A DNA stretch of 64,000 bases, taken from contig NZ_AOHO01000048.1 in assembly GCF_000342005.1 (NCBI RefSeq), positions 290,539 to 354,538 on the forward strand, read 5' to 3'. Every line of letters begins with the position of its first letter. Position 1 is the stretch's first letter. The notes beneath the pieces were generated by a model. That model worked only from the letters and a program-made list of their open reading frames with translations, was not told the origin of the DNA and did not search any database. This document shows, in pieces, positions 30,497 to 40,268 of this stretch. The DNA comes from Amycolatopsis decaplanina DSM 44594 (GTDB lineage: Bacteria > Actinomycetota > Actinomycetes > Mycobacteriales > Pseudonocardiaceae). Position numbers and translations under genes: made by a program.

Positions 30497-32461
30497 GTGA
30501 GCACGACGCGCCGCGAGATCGCCGCACCGCATTGGCTGGTGCAGCTGCTCCGCAGCACACCGGTTCCCATTCCGTGGAACATGGTCGCCCGCGCCGTCGT
30601 CGCCCTCGCGGTCCCGCTGGCCGTCGGCTACGCGCTCGGCGACATCGGCGTCGGCGCGCTCGTCTCCACCGGCGCCCTGCCCACCGTCCTCTCCGAATCC
30701 GCTGGCCCGTACCGCTACCGCGCCCGGCGGCTGGGCGGCGCCACCGCGGCGGCCGGCCTCGGCTACTTCGCCGGGCTGATCACCGGCGGGATCCCGGCCG
30801 CGTCCATCCCGGTCGTCGTCGGGGTCGCGGCGGTGTCCGCGCTGATCAGCGCGGCAGGCAGCAACGCGTCGGTCGCCGGACTCCAGATGTTCGTCTTCTA
30901 CGTGCTCGGCACCGGTCAGCACGTCACCGGCCTGCGCGTCGAAGTCCTCCTCGGCTACTTCTGCGCCGGCGCCGCCTGGAGTCTGCTGATCGCGCTCGCC
31001 ACCTGGACCTTCCGCGCCACCAGCCCCGAACGCGGCGCCGTCGCGCACGTCTACGTCGAACTCGCCGCGATGCTCTCCGCGACCGACGAAGCCACCTCCC
31101 GCGTCGCGCGGCACCAGCTCACCACCGCGATGAACACCGCGTACGACCGGCTGCTCACCGCGCGGTCCTGGCTGTCGGGCCGCGACGCCACGTACCGCCA
31201 GTTGCTCAACCTGCTCTCGGCCAGCACCCCCGCCGTCGAGGCGTCGGTCGCGATGGTCAACGCCGGCCGCCGTGCCCCGGACGACGTGATCGACCACTTC
31301 ATCGCGACTTCGGCCGCCGTACTCGCGAACCAGGAGTTGCCGGAGCCTCCCGAAGCGCCCGAAGACGCCGACCCGGTTCTCGCCGCGCTCTACGCCGGAC
31401 TCGCCCGGATAGGCAAGGGCGACAACCGGAAACGGCGTGAGATCCAGCCGTGGCACAAACGCCTTCGCGGCTGGGCGGGATCGCTCGTCTCCGGCCCGCT
31501 CACCTGGTTCGCCGCGCTCCGCCTCACGCTGTGCGTCGCGATCGCCGAAGTCGTCGCGCTGCTCGTCCCGTTCGAACGCTCCTACTGGATCACGCTCACC
31601 GTCGGCATCGTCCTCAAACCGGACTTCGGCTCGGTCTTCGGTCGCGCCGTGCTGCGCGGCATCGGCACGGTGATCGGCGTGGGCATCGGCGCGGCCGTCC
31701 TCGCCGCGGGCGGCGAGGGCTGGCTGCTGGTCCTGCTGATCGCCGTGTTCGCGGGCGGCGTCGCGGTCGGCAAGGTCCGCAACTACGGGATCCTGAGCGC
31801 CTTCGTGACGCCGCTGATCATCCTGCAGATGGACCTCGCCAGCACCGGAAGCTGGGACGTCGTGCTCGCGCGGCTCGTCGACACCGTGCTCGGCTGCGCG
31901 ATCGTCCTGCTCTTCGGTTACCTGCTCTGGCCGGGCAGCCGACGGCCACAGGTCGGCGGACGGCTCGCCGACAGCCTCGACAGCCTGGTGCGATACGTCG
32001 ACAAGGGCCTCGTGCTCGCGCCGTCGGGTGAAGCCCGGCTGGAACGCTCACGCGCGCGCCGCCGCGCCTACCGCGCGCTGGCCGACCTGCGGACCGCGTT
32101 CCAGCAGGTCGTCGTCGAACCCTCCGCCGCCGGACGGCAGGCCGTCGCCTGGTGGCCGGTGATCGCCGGACTCGAACGCGTCGCCGACGCCGTCACCGAG
32201 GTCGGCGTCACCCTCGGCCGCGGCGCTCCCGCCCCCGGCGAGGCCGACATCGCCCTGCTGACGGCCGCCCTCGCCGAACTCGCGGCCGCCGTCCGCGAAG
32301 AACGAGACCCGGCGGAGATGCCGATGCCAGACAGTGCGCAGCTGTCCGGCGTCGTCGACCAGATCGGCGCCGCCTTCGACGCCGTGCGCGGCCCCGACCT
32401 CGTCGAACGCGCGCCGCTGCGGCTGGTCCGGCGGTTCCTCCCGTACCACCGTCGCGCCTGA
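30497..32461 (+). CDS. FUSC-family inner-membrane transporter
   Basis: A 654-aa protein with two membrane blocks of five or six helices each (residues ~30-170 and ~345-475), each followed by a cytosolic helical region. This is the FUSC/aromatic-acid-exporter (YccS/AaeB-like) layout. The signature is seen in YWITLTVGIVLKPDFGSVFG RAVLRGIGTVIGV (about 365-397). Members export aromatic acids, fusaric acid or other small organic acids; the substrate is unknown. GTG start. It runs tail to tail with tmrB (3 bp apart). Confidence 0.88.
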   Translation: MSTTRREIAAPHWLVQLLRSTPVPIPWNMVARAVVALAVPLAVGYALGDIGVGALVSTGALPTVLSESAGPYRYRARRLGGATAAAGLGYFAGLITGGIPAASIPVVVGVAAVSALISAAGSNASVAGLQMFVFYVLGTGQHVTGLRVEVLLGYFCAGAAWSLLIALATWTFRATSPERGAVAHVYVELAAMLSATDEATSRVARHQLTTAMNTAYDRLLTARSWLSGRDATYRQLLNLLSASTPAVEASVAMVNAGRRAPDDVIDHFIATSAAVLANQELPEPPEAPEDADPVLAALYAGLARIGKGDNRKRREIQPWHKRLRGWAGSLVSGPLTWFAALRLTLCVAIAEVVALLVPFERSYWITLTVGIVLKPDFGSVFGRAVLRGIGTVIGVGIGAAVLAAGGEGWLLVLLIAVFAGGVAVGKVRNYGILSAFVTPLIILQMDLASTGSWDVVLARLVDTVLGCAIVLLFGYLLWPGSRRPQVGGRLADSLDSLVRYVDKGLVLAPSGEARLERSRARRRAYRALADLRTAFQQVVVEPSAAGRQAVAWWPVIAGLERVADAVTEVGVTLGRGAPAPGEADIALLTAALAELAAAVREERDPAEMPMPDSAQLSGVVDQIGAAFDAVRGPDLVERAPLRLVRRFLPYHRRA

Positions 32462-32464
32462 GCG

Positions 32465-33088
32465 TCAGTCGAACCGGATGTGCTTGACGCTCGTCCATTT
32501 GCGACGGACGAAGCCCCGCAGCGCGCTGTCCGTGTTCGGTTGGAGCGACAGCCCGGCCGACGCGGCGATCCGGTCGGCGACCCGCGCGACGGTGAGCGTG
32601 TCCGTATGGATGTGTTCGCCGAATTCCGCGCCGCTCAGCCGGTCCAGGCAGAGGTCGAGCTTCGACACCGCGAAACTTTCGCGTTTCGGCGGCACGCCCT
32701 TTCGCCGCACGGAATGGACGATGCCCCGTTCGCTCAGCCGTCGCAGCACGGTTTCGCGTCCGGCCAGCAGCGCGAAGTGCCGGACGTCGTGCCCGCGCTC
32801 CCTCAGCTTGCCGACGATCTCCTCGAAGTACCGGGGCTCCACCAGCGTCATCGGCACGATCACCGGACCGTCCTGCTTGCCGAGCACCAGGTCGAGCACC
32901 TCGAAAACACCCTGGCGCCACGCGGCGAGGTCCTGGAAGTCGCCGCGCAGCCGCGGCGGCATCATCCGATGCAGGCCGAAGCCCGCGACCTCCGGATCGG
33001 ACAGGAAGCTGCCGGGCAGGCGCCGATGCAGTTCGTGCGCGGTCTGCGTCTTGCCACCGCCGAACGGGCCGTTGATCCAGACGAGCAT
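32465..33088 (-). CDS. tmrB: TmrB-like tunicamycin-resistance ATP-binding protein
   Basis: A 207-aa P-loop protein that follows Bacillus TmrB along its length from memory: LVWINGPFGGGKTQTAHELH (Walker A within the first 20 residues), DPEVAGFGLHRMMPP, VIVPMTLVEPRYFEEIVGKL, RHFALLAGRETVLRRL, and the end SALRGFVRRKWTSVKHIRFD. TmrB is an ATP-binding, membrane-associated protein that confers tunicamycin resistance by an unclear, probably antibiotic-sequestering, mechanism. Here it may protect against self or neighbour nucleoside antibiotics, or act as a kinase-like protein on something else. The ATG at 33088 is chosen for the family N-terminus. Confidence 0.85.
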   Translation of the reverse strand: MLVWINGPFGGGKTQTAHELHRRLPGSFLSDPEVAGFGLHRMMPPRLRGDFQDLAAWRQGVFEVLDLVLGKQDGPVIVPMTLVEPRYFEEIVGKLRERGHDVRHFALLAGRETVLRRLSERGIVHSVRRKGVPPKRESFAVSKLDLCLDRLSGAEFGEHIHTDTLTVARVADRIAASAGLSLQPNTDSALRGFVRRKWTSVKHIRFD

Positions 33089-33140
33089 GTCGCCGACCCT
33101 AACGTCGTGACCACCCGTACGGGGGAGGGTGAGCATCGTC

Positions 33141-33171
33141 TCGAACTAATGTTCGAGTTTTCACGCATAAT
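33141..33171 (+). promoter_or_regulatory. LexA (SOS) box and leaderless promoter of the 112-aa gene
   Basis: TCGAAC-TAAT-GTTCGA at 33141-33156 matches the actinobacterial LexA box (TCGAAC-N4-GTTCGA) exactly and extends one base pair on each side. CATAAT at 33166-33171 is a good -10, six nt before the ATG. The box covers the -35 position, so LexA would block initiation. Confidence 0.85.
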
Positions 33172-33177
33172 CGACGC

Positions 33178-33516
33178 ATGCTCGACACTGGTGACACGCT
33201 GCCGCCGGGGCCGCGTCACCTGCACATGGTCCGGCCCAACCAGCCCGTTTGGGTCGACCTCAGGCTGGTGTACCCGGTCGGCGCGGCGAAGACCCGGCTG
33301 CCCGACGGGCTGGATCTGACCGCCACCGTCCCCGGACTGCTGGGGATGTGGCGGGCGACGACGACGGGGCACTGGGTCGGCTGGGTCACCTTCCAGCTCG
33401 GTCCGGTCGGCCGGGGCGGCACGACGCACTCGCAGTGGGTGCTGGCCGAGGCGCTGCGGCCGCGCGAGGAGCGGAACACGTGGTCGGGAAGCTTTCCCTC
33501 CGAGCGGAGACGGTGA
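33178..33516 (+). CDS. Unknown SOS-controlled 112-aa protein
   Basis: A small soluble protein with a strand-rich core (QPVWVDLRLVYPV, LLGMWRATTTGHWVGWVTFQ LG) and a basic, Arg-rich C-terminus (RPREERNTW...RRR). It has no known motif and no signal peptide. Trp and Val content and the regular pattern suggest an OB- or barrel-like fold. A perfect LexA box sits directly before the start, so it is expected to be induced by DNA damage. It is divergent from tmrB. Possible roles include DNA binding, replication arrest or cell-division control; none is indicated by sequence. Confidence 0.75.
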   Translation: MLDTGDTLPPGPRHLHMVRPNQPVWVDLRLVYPVGAAKTRLPDGLDLTATVPGLLGMWRATTTGHWVGWVTFQLGPVGRGGTTHSQWVLAEALRPREERNTWSGSFPSERRR

Positions 33517-33718
33517 TCGTCCCGGCCCGTGGACGAGGTTGACCCTCCTCCCGGCCGCCGCCACCATGAAGACGTGTCCGACATCCGGCAGTCCTCACCG
33601 ATCCGCTCGGTGGGTGAAGGTGTCGTAGCGCTGTTCCTGCGCCGTGGACGCCTGGGTTCCCCGCCCTCGTAGCCCCTCATCTCGCCAAGTCGTCCGACGG
33701 TGGATCCAGGGAGCACGT

Positions 33719-34645
33719 ATGTCCATCGAACTCCGCCCCGCGACCGTCCCCGACGGTGGAATCCTCGAAGGACCGCGCCTGCTGCGGCGCCTGCCGGAAG
33801 GCGTCGAAGAGCGCCCTTACGAGCTTTTCGCGCTGCGCCCGCTGGGCCGGGTGATCGGTGCCGAGATCGGCGGCGTCGACCTCGCCCGGCCGCTGACGCC
33901 CGCCCTCCACGCCGAGCTGAATCGCGCGCTGCTGGAGTGGAAGGTGCTGTTCTTCCGCGACCAGGACATCACTTCGGCACACCAGCGCGCGTTCGCCGCC
34001 AACTGGGGTGAACTGGAGACGAACCCGTTCATCCCGAAGGGGGAGACCGAGGACACCACTCGGTTCACCCGATCGGCGACGATGCCCGCGTTCGAGAACA
34101 TCTGGCACGTGGACGTCACGTTCCGGCCCGAGCCGGCGCTCGGTTCGGTCCTGCGGCTGATCGAGGTCCCGCCGGTCGGCGGCGACACCATGTGGGCCGA
34201 CATGGCCGCCGCCTACGACAACCTGCCGGAAGACGTCCGTGATCGAGTCGACGGGTTGACCGCGGTGCACGACTTCATCCCCGGCTTCGACCGCTTCTCC
34301 GATTCGGAACTGCTGCTGCGCCACCAGGACGAGTTCCCGCCGGTCGAGCACCCGGTCGTCCGCACACATCCGGAAACCGGCAGGCGAACGCTCTTCGTGA
34401 ACCAGGCCTTCACGACCCACATCGTCGGCATCGACCGCGACGAGAGCGACAGGCTCCTGCGGTACCTGTTCAGCCGGGCGCATATCCCGGAGTTCCAGGT
34501 GCGCTTCAGCTGGCGGCCGGGTTCGGTGGCCTTCTGGGACAACCGCGCCACGCAGCATTACGCCGTCAACGACTACCACCCGTACGCGCGGGTGGCCGAA
34601 CGTGTCGCCATCGTGGGAGACCGGCCGTTCCGGGCGTCCCCGTGA
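33719..34645 (+). CDS. TauD/TfdA-family Fe(II)/2-oxoglutarate dioxygenase
   Basis: A 308-aa dioxygenase with double-stranded beta-helix landmarks: PLGRVIGAEIGGVDLARPLT, VLFFRDQDIT, the metal triad HxD in NIWHVDVTF (about residues 123-125) and the distal His in NRATQHYAVNDY (about 281). It also has the 2-oxoglutarate-binding Arg in YARVAERVAIVGDRP. Members hydroxylate taurine, alkylsulfonates or aryloxyalkanoates, releasing sulfite or phenol; the substrate here is not determined. There is no sulfonate transporter next to it. ATG at 33719, the start of the conserved N-terminus. Confidence 0.9.
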   Translation: MSIELRPATVPDGGILEGPRLLRRLPEGVEERPYELFALRPLGRVIGAEIGGVDLARPLTPALHAELNRALLEWKVLFFRDQDITSAHQRAFAANWGELETNPFIPKGETEDTTRFTRSATMPAFENIWHVDVTFRPEPALGSVLRLIEVPPVGGDTMWADMAAAYDNLPEDVRDRVDGLTAVHDFIPGFDRFSDSELLLRHQDEFPPVEHPVVRTHPETGRRTLFVNQAFTTHIVGIDRDESDRLLRYLFSRAHIPEFQVRFSWRPGSVAFWDNRATQHYAVNDYHPYARVAERVAIVGDRPFRASP

Positions 34646-34694
34646 CGGGTGATCGGCGAGGCGTGTTCGCCGGTACCTGTGTGACGATGAGGCC

Positions 34695-34925
34695 ATGGGC
34701 ATCAACTTCGATGAATTGAAGAACAAGGCCACCGACGCTCTCCGCGAGCACAACGACAAGATCGAGGGCGGCCTGGACAAGGCGGCCGACTTCGCGAAGT
34801 CGAAGTTCTCCGGTCACGACTCCCAGATCGACTCGGGTGTCGAGAAGGCGAAGGGGTTCATCAACAAGTTCGACGACACCCCGGACACCCCGCAGAACCA
34901 GCAGCAGCCCCCGCAGGGCCAGTAG
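34695..34925 (+). CDS. Rv0909-like antitoxin-family protein (MT0933 type)
   Basis: A 76-aa protein: MGINFDELKNKATDALREHN, KIEGGLDKAADFAKSKFSGH, QIDSGVEKAKGFINKFDD, then a Gln/Pro-rich tail QNQQQPPQGQ. This matches the small actinobacterial family typified by Rv0909, annotated as the antitoxin of Rv0910. No Rv0910-like toxin gene (SRPBCC fold) is adjacent; the SRPBCC gene at 30004 is 4 kb away. Helical repeats also resemble CsbD/stress proteins, so a stress role independent of any toxin is possible. Followed by a very strong terminator. Confidence 0.85.
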   Translation: MGINFDELKNKATDALREHNDKIEGGLDKAADFAKSKFSGHDSQIDSGVEKAKGFINKFDDTPDTPQNQQQPPQGQ

Positions 34926-34935
34926 TCCTTCGCAA

Positions 34936-34989
34936 TTCGGCACCTGCTTGCGATCGTTGCGCGCGCAAGGATCGCAAGCAGGTGCCGAA
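34936..34989. terminator. Long hairpin terminator between convergent genes
   Basis: A perfect 20-bp stem (TTCGGCACCTGCTTGCGATC with its complement) and 14-nt loop containing GCGCGC. It starts 10 bp after the antitoxin-like gene and ends 5 bp before the tyrA stop, so it probably serves both. Confidence 0.85.
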
Positions 34990-34994
34990 ACGCG

Positions 34995-35963
34995 TCAGGA
35001 GACCTCGCCGATCGCGGTGTCGCCGTCGATCGCCGTGATCCGGCCACCGCGCTCGCCGAGGGCGATCAGGCCGTCCCGCGCGTCCGGGGCGGTGAGGCTG
35101 ACCCGAACCCCCGCGCGTTCCGCGTCCTTGCTGGCCGCAAACGCTTGCGCACCCTCGTAGCCCGCGTTGACCGTCACCGCCAGACCGCCCGTGGACGCCA
35201 GCGAACCCCGCGCGGCACCCAGCCGCCCGAGCGCCTCGTCGACGATCGGCAGCAGCGCGTCCCGGTTGCCCTCGGTCATCGCCCGCACCAGCGCCGGGTT
35301 CGACCCGGCCACGCGGGTGCCGTCCGTGTAAGAGCCGGCGGCCAGCGACATCGCCAGCGGGCCGCCCTGCGCGCCGATCGTGGCCAGGATGGCCGCGAAG
35401 ATATGCGGCAGATGCGAGATCCGCGCCACCGTCTCGTCGTGCGAGTCCGCGGGCAGCGGCACGACGTGCGCGCCGACGTCCAGCACCAGCTGAGCGACCT
35501 CCGCCCACGCCGTCAGATCGGTGTCGTGCTCGACGCCCAGCACCCACGCCGCGCCGCCGAACAACGCCGGGTTGCTCGCCTTCCAGCCGGAGTTCGCCGT
35601 CCCGGCCATCGGATGCCCGCCGACGAACTTCGCGTACGGCGCGCGGCGCCGGACGGAGTCGAGCACTGAGCCCTTCACGCTGGTCACGTCGGTGAGCACG
35701 CAGTGCCCGGCGACCCGCGAAACGGTCCGAAGCACCTCTTCGACCGCGGGCAGCGGCACCGCGAGCACGATCATCGCGTCCCGCTCCGCCGCCTTGCCCA
35801 GCGCCGCTTCGACCTGTGTGGTCACGTCGAAACCCGCTCTGCTGGCGGCGTCCGCGTCAGCTTCGGAGGTCGTCGCCCCGAACGTGGTGCGGCCGATCGA
35901 ATGCGCCGCGCGCAGCAGCGAACCACCGATCAACCCGAGCCCGATCACGCATACGTCCCGCAC
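34995..35963 (-). CDS. tyrA: Prephenate dehydrogenase
   Basis: A 322-aa NAD(P)-dependent enzyme of tyrosine biosynthesis converting prephenate to 4-hydroxyphenylpyruvate. Rossmann motif VIGLGLIGGSLLRAA at residues 5-19. Substrate region VGGHPMAGTANSGW (about 112-125). The helical domain includes DSHDETVARISHLPHIFAAI (about 172-191) with the conserved His, and VAGSNPALVRAMTEGN. A short C-terminal extension resembles an ACT remnant (VRVSLTAPDARDGLIAL, then GGRITAIDGDTAIGEVS). The gene is monocistronic on the minus strand, 33 bp beyond the fadH stop. Confidence 0.93.
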   Translation of the reverse strand: MRDVCVIGLGLIGGSLLRAAHSIGRTTFGATTSEADADAASRAGFDVTTQVEAALGKAAERDAMIVLAVPLPAVEEVLRTVSRVAGHCVLTDVTSVKGSVLDSVRRRAPYAKFVGGHPMAGTANSGWKASNPALFGGAAWVLGVEHDTDLTAWAEVAQLVLDVGAHVVPLPADSHDETVARISHLPHIFAAILATIGAQGGPLAMSLAAGSYTDGTRVAGSNPALVRAMTEGNRDALLPIVDEALGRLGAARGSLASTGGLAVTVNAGYEGAQAFAASKDAERAGVRVSLTAPDARDGLIALGERGGRITAIDGDTAIGEVS

Positions 35964-35996
35964 AAGGGTTCATCCTGCCATCTGCGAGGCCACTCG

Positions 35997-38024
<2,028 letters not shown>

Positions 38025-38561
38025 TTACGCATCGTGGTGGAATGCCTGGAGGACTTCCTCGAGCCACTCGACGTGGCCCTGTTCGGTTCGGATTCCTCCG
38101 CGCAGCACGAGGAACTGATGCAACGACTGTCCACTGAGGACGCTGGGGTCGGGAAAGTCGCGCTTCTCGATCAGCAGGTACGCGTCGAGCTGTGCCGCGT
38201 GCGCGTCGCGATGCCGGGTGACCTCGGCGGCGACGGCGGCCGGATCGCCGAGCGCCGCGCCGCGGATCTTCACGGCGAGCTCCCTGGCGGTGGCCGACGG
38301 ATCGGGTTCGGAGAGCCAGCGGGCCAGTTCGGCCCGCCCCGCGTCGCCGACGGTGTAGACCTTCTTGTCGGGTTTCCCGGACTGCGCGACATGGTCGACG
38401 GCGATCCAGCCCGCGTCCTCCATCCGCTTGAGGACGCGGTAGATCTGCTGGTGGGTGGCGGTCCACCACAGTCCGATGGACTTCTCGAAGCGACGCGTCA
38501 GCTCGTAGCCCGAGCCGGACCGCTCGGACAGCGAAACCAGGATCGCGTGCTCCAATGCCAT
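38025..38561 (-). CDS. PadR-family regulator of the fadH operon
   Basis: A 178-aa PadR protein: HTH MALEHAILVSLSERSGSGYE, then THQQIYRVLKRMEDAGWIAV, wing DKKVYTVGDAGRAELARWL, and a C-terminal helical domain of the Vir_act_alpha_C type (HRDAHAAQLDAYLLIEKRDF, VLRGGIRTEQGHVEWLEEVL). It is the first gene of the PadR-fadH operon, with repeats typical of an autoregulatory operator overlapping its start. This is an unusual pairing: PadR is normally linked to phenolic-acid or drug response rather than unsaturated fatty-acid oxidation. Confidence 0.9.
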   Translation of the reverse strand: MALEHAILVSLSERSGSGYELTRRFEKSIGLWWTATHQQIYRVLKRMEDAGWIAVDHVAQSGKPDKKVYTVGDAGRAELARWLSEPDPSATARELAVKIRGAALGDPAAVAAEVTRHRDAHAAQLDAYLLIEKRDFPDPSVLSGQSLHQFLVLRGGIRTEQGHVEWLEEVLQAFHHDA

Positions 38562-38590
38562 GCACCTAGTTTCATATGCACCTAGTTGCA
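38560..38590. promoter_or_regulatory. PadR operator repeats at the padR-fadH promoter
   Basis: ATGCACCTAGTT is repeated at 38560-38571 and 38576-38587 (16-bp period). The second copy is part of the palindrome TGCACCTAGTTGCA (38577-38590). The first copy overlaps the start codon. CCTAG cores are shared with the other PadR operator at 6375. Confidence 0.65.
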
Positions 38591-38782
38591 CTGCAAGAGG
38601 GCATGAGGCAGGTCACAGCACCGAAAGGTCTCCCCAAGGGCGCTCAGCGCCCGACGGAGACTTCACCCGCGCGCCTCTTTTGGCCGAAGGCCCCGAAAAT
38701 CTTTTGTAGGGCGCCCTTCAGATCACGCTCGCGGTTTGTGTTCCGGCGCCCTGCGGAAGGTTTTCGGCAGCGCGCGGCAACG
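38591..38782. other. Intergenic region with hairpins
   Basis: About 190 bp without a gene. It has GGGCGC-TCA-GCGCCC near 38638 and an imperfect TTTTGGCC/GGCC..AAAA hairpin near 38680-38701 that may end the transcript of an as yet unseen unit. Nothing else was recognised. Confidence 0.4.
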
Positions 38783-39631
38783 TTACGGCTTGCGGGCGAT
38801 ACCGCCGATGACGCGGGACTCCGAGGGGGACGCGGCGAAGATCGTCTTCTCGTCCGGGTGCCACGCCGGCGCGTAGACCAGGCCCGGCTCCAGCAGCGGC
38901 CAGCCGCCGAAGAACCGCCGGAACTCGTCCATGGTGCGCAGGAAACCGGGGTTCGTCGTGGTCTCGTAGTACTCGAGGATGTCGAGCAGCGCCTGTCGTT
39001 CCTCGTCGTTGGCCGGGTTCTCGTTGGTCATCTGCGAAAGCACCAGCAGTGAACCCGGTGCGAGCCGGTCACGGTAGAAGTCCAGCAGCCCGTCGGGGTC
39101 CTGCTCGTCCTTGATGAAGTGCATGACCGCGTTGACCACGAGCGCGATCGGTTCCTGGACGTCGATGATGCCGGAGTCCATCACCCGGTTCCAGAGGTCC
39201 TCGGGGTCGAACAGGTCCGCGGCGATCGCGTGATGGCGGTCCGGGTCGGCGGTGTCGGCGAGCAGCAGCGTCGAATGCGCGAGCGCGATCGGCTCGTTGT
39301 CGATGTAGAGGACGTGCGTGTCCTCCTGTGGCCGCGCCTCGTCGGCGACTTCGTGCACGTTGCCCGCCGTCGGCAGCCCGGAACCGATGTCGACGAACTG
39401 CCGGACGCCCAGCTCCGCGCAATGCCGCACGGCCCGGCCGAGGAACTGCCTGCTGGTCTTGCAGTAGTCGCCCATGAGCGGCAGGCGCTGGCGCACCTTC
39501 TCGGCGAAATCGCGATCGATGGCGTAGTGCGTGTCGCCGCCGATGAAGTAGTCGTAGACCCGGGCCGCGGACGGCCGGTCCAAGCTGTTCTCGACGGCCC
39601 TGAGCGCCGCGTCGTGATCGATCATCGTCAT
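38783..39631 (-). CDS. SAM-dependent methyltransferase of the actinobacterial DUF574 family
   Basis: A 282-aa methyltransferase expanded in actinobacteria. The hallmark N-terminus SAARVYDYFIGGDTHYAIDR (about residues 20-39) includes the family sequence for Tyr-Asp-Tyr. SAM motif VRQFVDIGSGLPTAGNVHEV (about 74-93), VLYIDNEP, and the FFGGWPLLEPGLVYAPAWHP segment near the end. Substrates are mostly unknown; some members act in natural-product tailoring. Not linked to a biosynthetic cluster here. Confidence 0.9.
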   Translation of the reverse strand: MTMIDHDAALRAVENSLDRPSAARVYDYFIGGDTHYAIDRDFAEKVRQRLPLMGDYCKTSRQFLGRAVRHCAELGVRQFVDIGSGLPTAGNVHEVADEARPQEDTHVLYIDNEPIALAHSTLLLADTADPDRHHAIAADLFDPEDLWNRVMDSGIIDVQEPIALVVNAVMHFIKDEQDPDGLLDFYRDRLAPGSLLVLSQMTNENPANDEERQALLDILEYYETTTNPGFLRTMDEFRRFFGGWPLLEPGLVYAPAWHPDEKTIFAASPSESRVIGGIARKP

Positions 39632-39658
39632 CCCTTTGTCCGCGCCGGAAATCCCATG

Positions 39659-40126
39659 CTAACCGGCCGGGACGTAGGCCTCGCGGTAGGCGTTCACGGA
39701 TTCTGTCAAGCGATCGAGCTCCGCGCGGGTGCGGGCGAGACCGGCGGCGTCGAGGCCCATCGCGTCGCCGATGATCTTCGGGATCCCGCTCGCGCGCTCC
39801 CTGAGCCGGGCGCCGTCCTCGGTCAGGCTGATGCGAACGGACCGCTCGTCGTCGGCCTGCCGGACGCGCTGGACCAGTCCGGACCTCTCCAGTCGCTTGA
39901 GCAGGGGCGACAGCGTGCCGGAGTCGAGGTTGAGCACGGTGCCGAGTTCCTTGACCAGCCGCTCGTCCTCTTCCCAGAGCGCGAGCATCACCAGATACTG
40001 CGGATAGGTCAGGCCCAGATCGTCGAGCACCACGCGATAGAGCGCGGTCACGGCCCGCGATGCCGCGTAGAGCCCGAAGCACAGCTGATCGTCCAGGCAC
40101 AGCGATCCGGTGTTGTCCGTCGGCAT
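39659..40126 (-). CDS. MarR/OhrR-family organic-peroxide sensing regulator
   Basis: A 155-aa regulator. The N-terminal Cys in DDQLCFGLYAASRAV (about residue 16) matches the reactive cysteine of OhrR, followed by LGLTYPQYLVMLALWEEDER. HTH LVKELGTVLNLDSGTLSPLL, KRLERSGLVQRVRQADDERS with the wing. A peroxidised Cys would release DNA. It is divergent from an esterase gene across a perfect palindrome rather than from ohr, so its main target may be that esterase. The first four residues upstream are weakly fixed; the ATG at 40126 has a purine-rich stretch before it. Confidence 0.88.
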   Translation of the reverse strand: MPTDNTGSLCLDDQLCFGLYAASRAVTALYRVVLDDLGLTYPQYLVMLALWEEDERLVKELGTVLNLDSGTLSPLLKRLERSGLVQRVRQADDERSVRISLTEDGARLRERASGIPKIIGDAMGLDAAGLARTRAELDRLTESVNAYREAYVPAG

Positions 40127-40205
40127 CGGTCCTCCTCGTCCCATGGTGCGTCGATCATGCCGCAGGCCGCCACTTGAGTGGGCAAGGTCTCCTTGGGTGC
40201 AGTTT

Positions 40206-40219
40206 AGTTGTGCACAACT
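40206..40219. promoter_or_regulatory. Operator palindrome between OhrR-like regulator and esterase
   Basis: AGTTGTGCACAACT, a perfect 14-bp palindrome in an AT-rich setting (TTT before, GAATT after), about 50 bp before the esterase ATG and 80 bp before the regulator ATG. Confidence 0.75.
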
Positions 40220-40268
40220 GAATTGCGAGCTACATTCAGTCCATCGACTTCGGATCCAGGAGGCAGAA

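Noticed and set aside
34695..34925. Complete toxin-antitoxin pair at the Rv0909-like gene
   Set aside because: No toxin-like partner gene is adjacent; a single antitoxin-family gene followed by a strong terminator.
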